A stretch of 64,000 nt of DNA from Lepeophtheirus salmonis (Eukaryota; Arthropoda; Copepoda; Siphonostomatoida; Caligidae), in the NCBI RefSeq assembly GCF_016086655.4, contig NC_052141.2:11904001-11968000 (forward strand), in the 5' to 3' direction. The notes under the pieces are model-generated. The model was given only the letters and a program-made list of their open reading frames with translations. It ran no database searches and had not been told where the DNA came from. Within the stretch, counting starts at the first letter, position 1. Each line of letters opens with the position of its first letter. A program made the translations under genes and the position numbers. Positions 45,301-57,660 of the stretch are shown one piece after another.

Positions 45301-46259
45301 AGAAGTTAAGTATATTTAGTAAATACTAAAGCAAGCTAAATTAAAATGACGTCAAGAAAAAAAAGAATTCATTAGATTACGACGAATATTAGTTCAACAA
45401 ATATTTTTTTTATTCCTTTGAGTGTCCCACAAATTGATTTTTCAAAGGATTTGATTTTATCAGGCACGTTTTTATTATAAATACTCTTAAAAAAATCTTG
45501 CCTAAGACATTTTATAATCCAATTAGGGCTCTACTTTTTAATGAAGCTTCAACAATACCTATAAATGGGTTGGAGAGTAAATCAATTGAGTTGAAGAGAA
45601 AGTTAAGAAGTTCTCGAGAGTAAGTGGGACAAACACGGAGTAACGTTAGGAGACTGGGTGTCACTTAACAGTTTGATAAATAAATTTTAACTTACAAAAA
45701 AAAAAAAAAAAGAATCAACTTTTATAACAGACAAGTAATTCCATTGAAAGCACTTAAAGGATTGCAGGAAATTCACTGCTCAATTTTAAACGGCTACGTA
45801 TTGCATAATATTTAATGATGGTATTGTGTTCGATTCAGTTGTTCATGTTTTGGAGAATGTCCGTTTTTGCTGTTACTACTGAGGAAGTATGTAGCATGGA
45901 TCTTAGAAGGACATATAAACAACTCGCAAAATCACATCTCGGCCATAATTATTTTTGAGCTGCCCAAAAATAAGGGTATTCTCTTTGAAGAAGGCTAAAT
46001 AATCGGGGCTGGCATACCGGAGAACTCTTTACATAAAATTAAAATTTTAAATCCCAATATTAAGATCTTCAAGAGACATAAAAATAGGCCAATCCTAGTT
46101 ATTTAGTTTTATATTTTTAACTTTTTGGGTATTTTAGGGTTTTCTTTCTTCTTGGTGTTTTTTATTGATCAAATTTTTATTTATATTTTTACTAAATGTA
46201 ATAATTATCCAATTTTATATGATGATTTTTTAAAAATATTATTAATTGCAAAATGAAAA
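45301..46259. other. AT-rich intergenic DNA
   Basis: Nothing coding. It has an A-run at about 45697-45711. Confidence 0.4.
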
Positions 46260-46830
46260 CCTTTAAATAAAGGATTGTCACAATAAAGGAATAAAAAGTT
46301 CATGGATTTTATGTATTTGAAAGGGGCCAAGGGCAATATGATTATCTTAATTCAAGCAACACTTCTTAATTATAACTAATTAATTAATTTTTTAGATCTT
46401 CAAAAGCTTATACTAATGCTTAATCCTAGTTTTAAATTAGATATCATCTATATTGAACGCAGCATCTCTTTTTATTTATTTATTTTACATTTTTCACAAA
46501 AGTTGATTATTACAATAAAGGGATGATAAATTGGCAGATTTGATTTGAAAGGGGACATATCAATATAATTATCTTTAACCAAATATGGGTTCACAACTAT
46601 AGCTTACATTCTTGGGTATCTTACCTGAATAATAAGCCTTTCATTTGTACTACTTGAAGTAGTTAAAATTACAATAAAGGAATATTGAGGGGTTTTATTT
46701 CAAAAGGAGACTTTTGCGGTCCAAAATAAGTCTCTTAAATCAAATAAAGGTTGTTAAATACAGTTAAAGTTTTTGGGTACTTAAAACCATTCCATAAATA
46801 TGAATAGTAAGCCTATAATTAGCTAAAACA
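46260..46830 (+). repeat. Degenerate tandem array, units of about 160-230 bp
   Basis: At least three units begin with (T/C)ACAATAAAGGA (46281, 46509, 46671). Each continues with GATTTxATxTxxTTGAAAGGGG or TTTTATTTCAAAAGGAGAC and, further on, GTTCACAACTATAGCTTACATTCTTGGGTA-like text. Isolated units are at 21480, 44420 and 47605. Confidence 0.5.
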
Positions 46831-47428
46831 GGGATGTTCAAACTTTCAATATAATGGGCCGTATTGCTACTTGAAATACTTAATGGGCCATGGAACCTAT
46901 AAAATAAATTTTGTGAAAAAAGGCTTCATAAAACAAAACTATAAAATACATTTCAAGTTTAGGTCAAATATAAGAAATGGCTATTGTATTTTTGAAGGTC
47001 AAACTTTGCAAAAAAGTGACAATCTATTTATTAAGGTCAAAATGCTTCAAAAAAGATCAATATGGCGTTCCTATTTTGGGGCATTTGCAGGATTATATTT
47101 TATGAATACCAGACTGATCATTTAAAAAAAAATAATCCTCTATTTGGGGAGGACACTAGCTCAAATGACCTCAAATATTTGAGAATGTATTTTGTGCTAT
47201 CTACATGTTTTGATGATATTCTAACAATTTTGCTAAAATACTAATACTCGAAAATAAAAAGAGTAGTAGGCCGGACTTAAACATTATGCTGGTCGCAATG
47301 TGTCACGCGGGATACGGTCTGGACCTTCTTTGGCTAAAATATATCCTATAAATATTTGGCTGTATGCTATTGAAGTATAATAATTTGGACCTTCTCCTTT
47401 TCTTGATTTTTGTGGAAGATGGTTTTTA
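46831..47428. other. Unassigned DNA
   Basis: It has AT-rich open frames without family similarity. Confidence 0.4.
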
Positions 47429-47467
47429 TAATGACACACCACAGATATAGTCTGTGGTATGTCATTA
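47429..47467. repeat. 17-bp near-perfect hairpin
   Basis: TAATGACACACCACAGA, loop TATAG, TCTGTGGTATGTCATTA; one mismatch in 17 pairs. Confidence 0.8.
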
Positions 47468-49204
47468 TCAGTAAGATAGAATGATTGTTTACAAAATAAG
47501 GTCTGGATTATTACATTTAAATTATTCATTGACGAAATATCCTCAATTTTATAGCAATAATCCCATTAGAAACGCCTCAATTTGCCCTCCTAATGTAGCC
47601 AAAATGAATTGTCACAATTTGAGGAATGATAAATTAACTAATTTTATTTATGTAAAAGTTCGTAACTGGGCTAGTCAAAGTTTTCTGAAGCAAAAGAAGG
47701 TTCACAACTATTTTTAAAATTATTTTGTATCTTAACTCGTTGTTGTACATAGAAATTGCAAAAAAATGTTTTGAATGCATTTTTGTATAAAATTAAACTA
47801 AATGAAATTATCACCTGCGCTTTTGCTGTTGCAATTTATGAAAATCAATGAATTACATCAATGATTTTTCAAATTCCATTTATATTTTAAAACTTTTTGA
47901 ACGCAAAAAATCTCCAAGAATAATAATGCTGGTGGAGTTAAATAAGATGTCATCAGGTTTAGTGTCATGCCAGAATTCTAAATTAGACAATTTGTTCAAA
48001 TCAAGTAATTGAAACCGTATTTATTCCGGGAAAACAAACATTTTCAACACCTTTTTGAAGTCGACAATAACTAATTATTTAATCAAATAATTGTCCACAA
48101 TTATGGAATAGAATCCTCCTGCATAAAATAACTATCCCTTATAAACCTTTTAATGAAAAGTTATTTAAAGGTAAACTTAAAAAATAAAAGAAATTTTTTT
48201 GGCATTAAAATACTAAAGTTTAGTGGATTCAACAATGGGGGACGTCACCTATCTTATATGATTTATAAAACCGTGTAAAACAATACTTTAAATGTATACT
48301 GACATTATGTAACAAAAATTAAAACTTTTTGGCTATATAAAAACTTGTTTTAATGTCTTTTGAAAAAAGGAACTTATGGCGTCTATTAAGAGTAGGGGGG
48401 TTCCAAGTTGAACTCATTGAAAACCTATTGAACATAAGGTAAGTTTTGTATCAGAAATTACTAAAATTATGTTGATACTTCTTTTAATCACTCACATCAA
48501 AGAGAGTTGAGGCAATTTAATGGTCCTTTAACCTGTCATACAACCATATTTAATTGTTTTAAAATCTTATTTATGTTCACTTTATTTTTTTTTAAATTGT
48601 CATTAAATGTCAAAATCCCCCTATTTCTAAATACATGATTTATGCACTATAATACTCCAACTCGTCCGGGTTGCGAATTCTGCCGATGTACTGAACTGTC
48701 AATGTTATTAGTTAACACTTTAGTCTTAACGCAGAGGCAAGGAAAATATGTCTCTATGAGCTCAAGTTGAGTCTCAAATCTTTGCATAGAAGTTTCAGTC
48801 CTTGAGACTTCCTTCGAGTTCATTTCAAGTCTTGATAGCGCCTTCTCAATATTGAAGTAAACATTGTATAAAATGTTAATCCCACCACCTTTGACTCCTT
48901 CACAAAGCATTGTTTCGAGAGTATTATCCGCATATGGTGTGTACGTTTTTGGTCCCACTTTTGACATGTGTTGTCATCCTTAGTTTTTTTAAATTACGCA
49001 GCAACTGTCAGGGGAAATTAGTTTTTTAGTATCGTCAGAAGTAGAAGGCATTTTGATACTAAAAGAATCAAAGAAATGTCTGGTTTCCTCCGTCATAGGT
49101 TAGTTTCTCATCTATTAATTCTATTTGGGACTGTAGCTCTTGAATTGCCTTATTTACTAATTCTTTTTTATCTTCTGCTATTTGAATGATGATTACTATA
49201 TATT
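47468..49204. other. Mostly unassigned; satellite-like unit near 47605; open frame 48647-48967
   Basis: The minus-strand frame 48967-48647 (106 codons, MSKVGPKTYTPYADNTLE... with a heptad-like NIEKALSRLEMNSKEVSRTE) has a plausible coiled-coil composition. It lies just downstream of the integrase fossil and may be its C-terminal continuation. I could not place it in a family. Confidence 0.35.
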
Positions 49205-49900
49205 TTCGAGTTCTTCCTCAGTCTCTTCGTCCTAAAAAATGTAATCTGGTAGAAATGACGTCGAAAAACCAACTCATTCCTTGCAACCGAATAGAGCTTT
49301 GTATGGAGATCCACAAATGAATTATGCTATTCTTCAAAAGCTGAAAGAATCTTAATCCCTCTCTCCAACAGTGGATTTTTTTATCTTGAATCCCAGTGCA
49401 CAACATATTTTCAATGTACTGATTAGCTCGTTCGACACTCCCCTGGCTTATTGAGTCGCATGGCTTCCCGTGGAGGATTTTTAAGGCCGGCCAGTACTCG
49501 TTTAGACCATTTACTACTTCTTCCGGCCTATTTGATTAAAATCCCTTTACAACCACAAACTTTGTGAGATGGTCTTGATAACATCATTATAATTTTTATT
49601 CTCGGTCTGGATGGTCTTGAAAATCAATGAGATTGACTTGATAGCGAGTTTTGAACTCAGAAGACACCATTGGGTTAACTGCAATACCTCTTTTAGCACC
49701 TTTTTGATTTTTCTGGTAGGATATAGTTCAACATCATAACATGGTAATGTTCTTGTATTTTTGAGTAAGCAATTTCAACATTCTGTTTCTTTTAACACGA
49801 CTAATAGCCGAATGGGTCTTATCCAGAATGACAAGGAAGTCAGAGTCTGAGATATAAAATAGAATATGACGAGAATTTTCTTTCAAAGGATAAATTAATT
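49205..49900 (-). pseudogene. Integrase fossil, Ginger/KRBA2-SCAND3-like
   Basis: On the minus strand, in order: ILDKTHSAISRVKRNRMLKL and LTQKYKNIT (zinc-binding segment before the integrase core), YQKNQKGAKRGIAVNPM, VNLIDFQDHPD (first catalytic Asp), CYQDHLTKFVVVKG, SNRPEEVVNGLNEYWPALKI, HGKPCDSISQGSVERANQYI (third catalytic Glu in SVERAN) and RFFQLLKNSIIH. This is the retroviral-type integrase core found in Ginger transposons and in host genes such as KRBA2. The segment between PEEVV and NGLNEYW, which normally carries the SDNG motif with the second Asp, is missing. Several stops are present, so it is dead. Confidence 0.75.
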
Positions 49901-51060
49901 TGATCTAGTTCCCAACTGTCAAGACGTCATAATGTTTAAGAAGCCAATAATACTGTTGGTGTCTTCCTAATGACTACCCAAATTACATTGGTAGGCCTTA
50001 TAAAAGCTTCAAATTGTGGGCTACATGCACTCTTGCATCTTCGAATATATTTGGATCCTAAAGTTTGGGACAATTATTATTATATTTGAAAGTAATCCCC
50101 CTTTAGTTCGTAGCAGCTTAAAGAGTATGCAATCGAAATATGTTGTTTGTTACAGGAAATAAGTTAACGCGCACAGAGCACAAGTACCTATGCAGAATGC
50201 TTGACCTAGTGACCCCTGCATTACTATATGCAATACCTAGCGAATGTATAAAACTTCGTTTATTATACAGTTTGCCTGAGACCATCAAGGATTATATATG
50301 TACATTACCTAGTAATATATATAATGCCGGATTTTCATACCTTGTCGGCAACACATATACAAAATAGTGAACATATTTGTTTTTCAAGAGGAATGTTATT
50401 CAGTATTCAAGTTAGAAGTATCACTGATGTTTTTGAATAATGAATCCTCAAAGAAGAATGGAATTATAAATATTACATTGATTGAGAGTCATCATATTAG
50501 TAATTTAACCCTTCCTCTCAACTAAATCCTTTGACAACTCAACTGCTGTTTATTGTACATATATATGAAGATAAATTATAGCTTGTGTATACAAAAGGAC
50601 TTTATTGTATCCTTAAACATGAAAGAAGGATCCTTCCTTCCTCTCTTCCTTCCTCTTTGAGTAAAAATACATATATTTGAGACGACGATTATTCAATTAT
50701 ATTGATTACGAATCAAAATCAATTATCTTTTTGTATCATTGTAAATTGCTGAAAGAGAATATATGATGATGCACTCAATAGACTACTGCAGTACATCATA
50801 TATTTATGTTCGTTATTATTAATTGATTTCTACACTTTATAATGATGTACTCATCAACAAGTTGCCCCTTACCGATGGATCGGTAGATATTCATTGGTAC
50901 ACACTACATACGGAGTGGCGACTAAAAACTTGCAGTAGGATTTAATAACGATTACATCCCTGTTATTTTTAACTATAAGTTACTATTCCACAACAAAACA
51001 ACAGCTGAAACGTATTTAACTGTAAAAAATAGGTAACCCTGTCGGAGTCAGTGCAGAAAA
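49901..51060. other. Intergenic, nothing supported
   Basis: A 75-codon plus-strand frame at 50140-50367 has no family similarity that I can see. The remainder is AT-rich. Confidence 0.4.
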
Positions 51061-51064
51061 ACTT

Positions 51065-51280
51065 GCAATCCCCTTTACCATCTCAGTCCGGATTTCTTAC
51101 AACATCAAAAAGTCCATGACAGTCTCCTACAGTCAAGAAGAATCAAAACTTCTGCATCAATAATATGGGAGAATTATGGTCTGTCTCCATGTGCCCTGTC
51201 TCCAAAGTTGACCTCAATCCCATGGGCTTTGCATTTCGGAGCATCTTGGATAAGAATGTTTACTGAGCCTTTCATCAAAA
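51065..51280 (+). pseudogene. mariner transposase fragment (third-Asp region)
   Basis: The plus strand reads VKKNQNFCINNMGELWSVSM then CPVSKVDLNPMGFAFRSILD and KNVY. This matches the stretch from just after the second catalytic Asp through SPDLNPMDFAxWSILxxNV. The third Asp is replaced by Gly (NPMGF). Confidence 0.65.
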
Positions 51281-51309
51281 TTGCACATACGGAATAAAAA
51301 ATATAGGTC

Positions 51310-51500
51310 AATATAGTATAAATGAGGGTGGTCTTAAAAGTTTCTTAACGAAAAAAGATACAATACATTTTTTCTGAATTTTTATTTCCATTTTTCAACA
51401 TGGTCTTCATGTAACTCTACACATTTCTCCGAGTAATGATCCCATCTCAGTAACCTGCCCAAATAGTACTCCGTGTTAGTCTCCGTACAATAATTGTTAA
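51310..51500 (-). pseudogene. mariner C-terminus with terminal repeat
   Basis: The minus strand reads TEYYLGRLLRWDHYSEKCVE then LHEDHVEKWK, which corresponds to the C-terminal FYxxGIxxLxxRWxKCIxLxGDYVEK segment of SETMAR-type mariner. The TIR-like sequence TGGTCTTAAAAGTTTCTTAA follows at its end. Confidence 0.65.
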
Positions 51501-51689
51501 CAAGACACTTTTTGTGTTTTTGACCGTTTGATGCCACTGTGAATAAGAGGTATAGCTGCGACATCAAAACTGAACATCCAGACAATGTCTCAGCTTGACG
51601 GTCTCGTGTGTTTTGGAGCCTGCATTGTGTGGAAGGAAAGGAGAGGCTCAATGCAGATGGTTGCATTAATTTTTGGATAAGAAAGTGCT

Positions 51690-52110
51690 ACCTTAGACCA
51701 GAGAAAAGTTCGGGGACAACTTTGTTTTCGCTCAAAACGGAGTTCTGTTTCATCGCGCCGCTAAGGCCCAGGTCTTCCTGAGCGAGAACTTGCAGCATAT
51801 TTGGGATTTCAAAATGAGAGCACCCTCGTCTACAGACGCAAAATACTTGGACTATTCTATCTAGATGTATCTGGAGGAAAGGATGTGTGATACTCGTCAA
51901 AGTATGTCAGTCTGTAGAGACTTCCATCAAGAAGGAGTTGGCCAAGTTCGAGTCTGACTACATAGTCAAAGTCTTCGATTTAGACCTCGTATGTAGGGAA
52001 TTATTAGAGCTGAGGGCTCACATATTGAATAAAAGTTATGCTGGGCACTTTTTTTAAGATGATTTTGTAAAAATCAATGTCCTCATCAAACCTCTTGTTC
52101 AAGTTCTACT
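51690..52110 (+). pseudogene. Tc1/mariner catalytic fragment
   Basis: The plus strand reads FVFAQNGVLFHRAAKAQVFL, SENLQHIWDFKMRAPSS and AKYLDYSI, stop, MYLEERMCDTRQS. It is equivalent to the QQDGAPAH...WPPSSPDLNPLDYSIW region with the second Asp changed to Asn. A tail in another frame (SVETSIKKELAKFESDYIVK) follows. Its orientation is opposite to the fragment immediately to the left. Confidence 0.65.
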
Positions 52111-53351
52111 CTGAAAAAATTGAAAATAATAAAATGTTTATTACTAGATAAGATCAACCATGTTTATTAATGTAGTTTGTGACATATTTAGGACTTAAAT
52201 GCTCATAACGTGAAGAAAGTAAGAACCCTGTTGTTAAAATATTCTTGAAAGATATACTTCTAATCTACAGTTATATAAGTATTACATAAATCCTGTATCT
52301 TGATTATTTTAAAGAAACAACATCAAAATGTCTTTTTTGTTTGACATTATACAAATTTTCAAATCAAAACGCATACATAGAAGACTATTTTTTTGGATGA
52401 TTGATGGTTATTTTCTTGTTTATAGGAATAAAATGCAAAATAAAGAATATCCTGCAATATCAAATTAGGACCTTGTGTAACTACAACACTTTTGCTACAA
52501 ACTAAGCTACTAACTTTCTGGTCCTTTTTTCCTCAGACAAATACTTTACTCCCCACTCTTCTTTGAAACCCCAACACTCAGTGTCCACTTTTCACTTTTT
52601 AGAAGCCATTACGAAGAGTGAAGGACACGGGATCTGACAATGAAACAACAATAAACATACGTCAATGTGGGATACACAAACAGAGATGGAGAAAATGAAT
52701 ATAGCTCCTGCTGGTGCTACGTAGGGACTGAATATGTATTTCTTGAAATGTATAAAACAAGACAAAGATACTTTACAGTAATTTAAAAGATAATTCGTAT
52801 AAAATAAACTACAACAATAGGAAATGTGAGGCACATAGCAATCAATATCTTCTAGTTTTCCCAACAACATATTTAAATTGAAATTCTATCAGAAAGTTTT
52901 GTGTGCCATACGTTTTATAAAAAAATTTCAAATACCGTCGACGGGACAGTTGAACTAACAACGAGGGACAGATCTTACCCGCGGGCCGTAGTTTGGTGAC
53001 CATTGGTTAAAATTATACACTTATACGTGTACACGATTCTAGTACACATTGCCGAATGGATTGTAATTATGATTCCCATTCAAGATACACCAATTTTGAA
53101 AGGTAAAATGTTTAACTATTTACTACTTATTGCAATGATAAGTGTTAATTAATGAATAAAGGATTCATTGAATTATGCGTATGCTTCAAAAGTTGAGTCG
53201 AACTCCAATAGTATGAATGCTAATGTATAATTTTCCACTCAAAATGTCCGTTCACCAAAGTTTCCGTTCAGCAAAGTGGTCATTCAGAAAAGTGTACGTT
53301 TGTCAAATGAGTGAATAATCGCGATATTTATCTTAGATAGCTAGGATCGTA
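52111..53351. other. Intergenic, nothing recognised
   Basis: AT-rich; no coding block. CTCAAAATGTCCGTTCACCA and following near-repeats of CCGTTCAxCAAAGT (53237-53300) form a short degenerate tandem. Confidence 0.4.
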
Positions 53352-53557
53352 AGACCTAGGTGTTGGTCCTTTGGACCGTTGATTGGTAAAATGATCGGAC
53401 CGATATAAACAAAGACTCTAAAAGGGTGGAGGGTACTGATTAGGAAATCAGTTCTTTAACACAAGTTCCAGCAAATACAGTCCTAAGAACTGATGGAAAC
53501 GGTCCTAAAACTGGAATGAATAAATAAGAACTGATACAACACTAATACCACTTGTGC
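53352..53557. mobile_element. M1 MITE, short copy
   Basis: The left end TAGGTGTTGGTCCTTTGGAC and right end AAGAACTGATACAACACTAA form the family's inverted ends. Several GGACC/GGTCC motifs lie inside. Confidence 0.6.
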
Positions 53558-54299
53558 TACCTCATTATGGGCACCTTTCGAGGGATTTTTTTTTTCTGAA
53601 GCCAACTAAATTAGGGGAATAAATAAAGATACGGTCGTCGTTTCGTTTAAAACGAAAAATGAACGAAAAAAGTGTCACTATCAAATAAAGTAATTGTTTT
53701 ATAGAAATGTAAATAGCCTAATCATATTATGGATTACTTTTGATTAATAAATCAAATAATTGTATAGTCGGATAGTTATTTAGATTTTGTAAAGAGGTCC
53801 TTCTATAAGTATTGTTGACAAAATATGTACTAAGCATTTTGCTCTAGAGCCAGAACAACTATTATGAGTCGTCACATATTTAGATGAAGATATATAGGAT
53901 ATCTAATTAGCTTAATTAGTCGAGATCCCTCTTAAATTCGAATCGAATTAATTTCGATATAGAGAGAGAAAGACTAATTTGCGGGTAAATTTATAGAATG
54001 TACAGCGTAGTTAGAATCGTGGTTAAAGGGTAAGCTTGATTGGTTGGAAGTGATTATATATAAAAAAAGGGGGGAAAGAAGAAAAACACAACATTGGTAG
54101 CCTTGCATCTTGTAAACAACTTCTCCTTAGTATGTACTGATGGTCAACAATGCCAGTTACCCTGACTGCTCTCTCATGTGCATCATGGCGAAGAAACTGT
54201 GCCTTGTTTATGGGTCTCTAACAACAGAGGTACTGATGAGTGGAATTATGTTTTGGAGAATAACTGTGGCAATCACGTCATTTGAGGCAAAACTGCATT
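53558..54299. other. Intergenic, nothing firmly recognised
   Basis: The 54130-54300 part is less AT-rich and may be the upstream part of the hAT fossil that follows. Confidence 0.4.
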
Positions 54300-54575
54300 T
54301 CCTGACTTGCCTGACCATTGTAAAAATCTGACTCAGGATTTGAAGGAAGAGCCATTCGAGACCAAGCTAAGAAAAGTGCCTCAAAAGAAACTTCACGAAA
54401 CTAAAGGAACTCTCATCATGTGAAAACCTTGTATACAAAAATATTTCAATTGTCAATTGTGAAGCTGAGAGAGTCTTATGTATGATACATAAGAAAAATA
54501 TTTCCAAAGTAGGTGCTAAGAAATTAATATTATTATTGATCACCAAATCGAATGAATGTTTTGTCAACACGTAAA
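54300..54575 (+). pseudogene. hAT-type transposase C-terminal (dimerisation) fragment
   Basis: The plus strand reads NLTQDLKEEPFETKLRKVPQ, then SIVNCEAERVLCMIHKKNIS and KVGAKKLILLLITKSNE. The pattern NxxxERxxxxxxxIKxxxRNxLxxxxLxxLLxI is the hAT C-terminal dimerisation domain. Frame changes and stops are present. Confidence 0.5.
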
Positions 54576-55139
54576 TATTAACAATATTTTTTAAATAATT
54601 TATTACTTTATTGCCTAATTTCTATTCTTTATATTTTGTGCCAAAGTTATAAATTCATCCTTAATGACCCCTAAGAAGTAGTGAGGACACTTCCCTTAGG
54701 CTGATTCCTATTCTAGGGGCTCACATACTACCATTGCTTCATTGACATAATATCATACCCAACTTCTTCCTTGTGTTAGATTTAGATTTCGAATATTAAG
54801 GGGAACACCGAATTTAAAACTATTTCTCCCATTAGATTGTTTTGGCAGATTTTTCTTTTTCTAGCTGACATTTTCCCCCAAAAAATAACGTCATTGGTAG
54901 ACGGATTTTTGAGATATCTGATGTGTATTTAAATATCCCTTCCCCCTAGCACACAATTTTTACAATTTATAGAAAAAAAATGTGCAAGCTGTCTGACCTG
55001 CCCTTTGGCCCTCTCTCTTGGGCAAGCAGCATTATTTTGACGTATTTGCTATTCCAAATATTTGGAAAAGGCATGGATCCCTCCGTGGAATCTGAATCAG
55101 GAAGGACACCATAACTGAGGGATTGTTTAATTTTTTAGT
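54576..55139. other. Intergenic, nothing recognised
   Basis: AT-rich spacer. Confidence 0.4.
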
Positions 55140-56440
55140 ATGATATTCTTGAAGGCACTTTGCATGCAGTTATACACTACATTTTTCACACATAAATTTA
55201 CTTCTTGCGGTACAAGTTTAACATTGATTAATATTGCCATCTTTATGTACAATCAAATAGAGAATACGGTCATATCTGACAACATAGTTTATGATCCTTT
55301 TCATCGATATAACCCTTGTTATATTGATTGAAATTTTTGGGTTGAGGGATATCAAAATATATTTCTTTTGTAAGTGACTATATTGCATAGAAAAGGATAT
55401 TAATTTTGACCCGAAGTTTGAAACTAAAATAAAACCATTGTTGTCCTTCATTTTTGGAACAATTAGTCTTTTTGTGAAGGCAAAATCAACTTTCTCCCTG
55501 CTTTCTGTTCAGTGAATGACACATTTTTAGTCTGTTTTCTCATGGATTTCCCATAGCACAAATTCTTTTTGCTGATAAGTAATCAATTAATGGAAGGCCT
55601 GTCGAAAATAATTTGCAGCTTTGTTGGTATTGAAATCCAGTTAAATTGGATAAATCATTAACAACATTTTCTCTCAACCCAAGATTTCCCTTTTGGGCTT
55701 GTCTTAGGGTTTGAGTTTTCATTGTAAATAAATCAAAAGAATGTAAGTATTCTCCCTTAGAATAGCGGGCCCAAATTTTATAGCAAAAACAAATAGGGGT
55801 TTCTCGAATGAACTGTTTAGCCTGATGTCTTGCATAATATGGAACCATACTTTCGTCAATTGCTGAATATTCAGGCGTGGGTTCTAAAATTATGATTGTA
55901 CAGCCTTCAAGAATAGCCTCAGTCCAATGCCTGACTTTTCGATTTTTGTCTTGTCTACAAAATGAATATATTTTCTATTGCTTCAAAATCGATCCTGTCT
56001 AATATTATTGGCTAAAATATCAGGAACTGATTATTGAATTTGAGCTCTATCCTTTTTATCCGGTCTAGAAGATGTGCTGGATAAAAAAAATGTAACTAAT
56101 GAAAACAAAGACATGATGAAGCAAGTATGATGATATCAGCTGTTTCTTTCTTCCATTTTATATATCTTTGATCTCTTTTACAGTTTTTCTTTTTTTGGAT
56201 TTCTAATTATTTCTTCGTCATTGTCATAACTGTGATGAAGAAAAAAAGGGAGTGAGAGAATACCCCTTCCGATACTGTTTATATCTCCTTCGTTGCCTTC
56301 AGAATTGCTGGAGTCCTGATCCAATTCATCATTTTTAGGGAAATCAAGAATTATTTCTTCCACTTTGACATCTGATGGAAAATCCGATACAAAATAAATA
56401 AATAACGTTTCCCGCTTGAAAAAATCCTTGGACGACATTA
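55140..56440 (-). pseudogene. piggyBac-like transposase fossil
   Basis: The minus strand starts MSSKDFFKRETLFIYFVSDF at 56438 with an acidic region (DELDQDSSNSEGNEGD), as is common at piggyBac N-termini. The core reads DESMVPYYARHQAKQFIRE then CYKIWARYSKGEYLHSF. GLRENVVNDLSNLTGFQYQQ and STGLPLIDYLSAKRICAMGN follow (the FDNxFTSxxLLxxLxxxGIxxxGT segment, with the FDNxF Asp lost). Further on are NNGFILVSNFGSKLISF and NPKISI/QYNKG. The order and spacing fit DDE_Tnp_1_7. Stops and frameshifts make it inactive. TTAA-flanked ends were not identified. Confidence 0.8.
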
Positions 56441-57072
56441 CAAAGATCCAACGGACTTTTAATTATGCAAGAATTAGTCAACCAGATAACATAAACCATT
56501 GGGGACATTTGCAAGTGAGGGGAGGGGGGAATTAAATGAGAAAATGTGTGTTGTTTTTTCCCGAATACAAATTTGAGAAAATAACTTTTTAAATTCTTTT
56601 AACTTGAACAAAAACTCTTATTTATAAGAGACAAATATTAAAAAAATGAATACATTTTCGATAATTTGGACTTTGAAAATTATTTAGGCAAAATTGGGTG
56701 ATCCTTGGCCCTTTTGGTTCTGGCACGGCTGTGAAAGATTGTCTACTGAATCTTGGCCTCTTTTTTTTTTTTTTTTTTTTTACAATAAAAAATGAAACAC
56801 TATTAAATCTTGGGTCCAAAGGCTTGCACTAATATTTAAATATATGAAAGAATTTTATAACAGTTTAATGTTTAAAATAAAATAATTAACTTCTTCTTGC
56901 TTAATTCAAAAATAAACATGGGAACATGTTATTGAGATCATACCTATAATTAATCAATTCTGCTGAAAAATAATAACAACATCGTGTTATCATCGCATGT
57001 AAATATATATTCTGTAAGCTTTATTTGAAAACTAGTATTGTTTTTTGTTTGATCAAGAATGACATAGGTGGA
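56441..57072. other. Intergenic; poly-T run
   Basis: A long T homopolymer lies at about 56760-56780. Nothing coding was seen. Confidence 0.45.
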
Positions 57073-57660
57073 CAGGGGTGTCCGCAGGATTATATTTTGG
57101 AGAGGGCTTTGTTTTTGGAATTTAAAAAAATCCCATAAATTATAGTTAAAAAAAAATTAATTATACATTTTGGAAAAAAGATTAGAAAAAGTATATTTTT
57201 AGAAAAAAAATTCAAAAATCCATGGCTATTCTTAAAAAAATAAATTTTTAGTAAAATTTTAAAATAACGAGTTTTTTAGAATGTTTTTTTCTTCAAAATT
57301 CCATAATTATTCTCTAAAAATTAAATTTTTGTATGTTTGTATTTCTTCGAAAATCAACGGCTATTCACAGAAAATTAAAAATCTTATTACTTTATTTTTT
57401 GAAAAAAGATTCAAAAATAAATAGCTATTCAAAATTCTATAGCTATACTCAAAAAATTAAATTGTTTGGAAAAAAATTTCAAAAGTCCACAGCTGTTCAC
57501 AAAAAAATGTATTCTTTAGAAAAAAAATTCAAAAATCTTGAGCTGTTGATTTAAAGTAAAAATTTTATGGAAAAAAAATTAAAATATTATAGTAAAAATT
57601 TAATATTCCTTTATTTGCAGGCTACAACCCCTCCAGCCTACACCCTGCGTACGCCACTGG
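57073..57660. mobile_element. S1 minisatellite-bearing element, copy 2
   Basis: The left end AGGGGTGTCCGCAGGATTAT and right end CCTGCGTACGCCACTGG are inverted. The interior is the same degenerate TTCAAAAATCCATGGCTATT-plus-A-run unit as at 21749-22160. The right flank phrase CTACAACCCCTCCAGCCTAC matches CTACAGGCCCTCCAGCCCAC of copy 1. Confidence 0.7.

Noticed and set aside
48647..48967. 106-codon minus-strand frame
   Set aside because: It could be a tail of the integrase fossil, but no conserved block supports it, so it is not called as a gene.
50140..50367. 75-codon plus-strand frame (MLFVTGNKLTRTEHK...)
   Set aside because: No family similarity, splice context or poly(A) signal; its length is compatible with chance.
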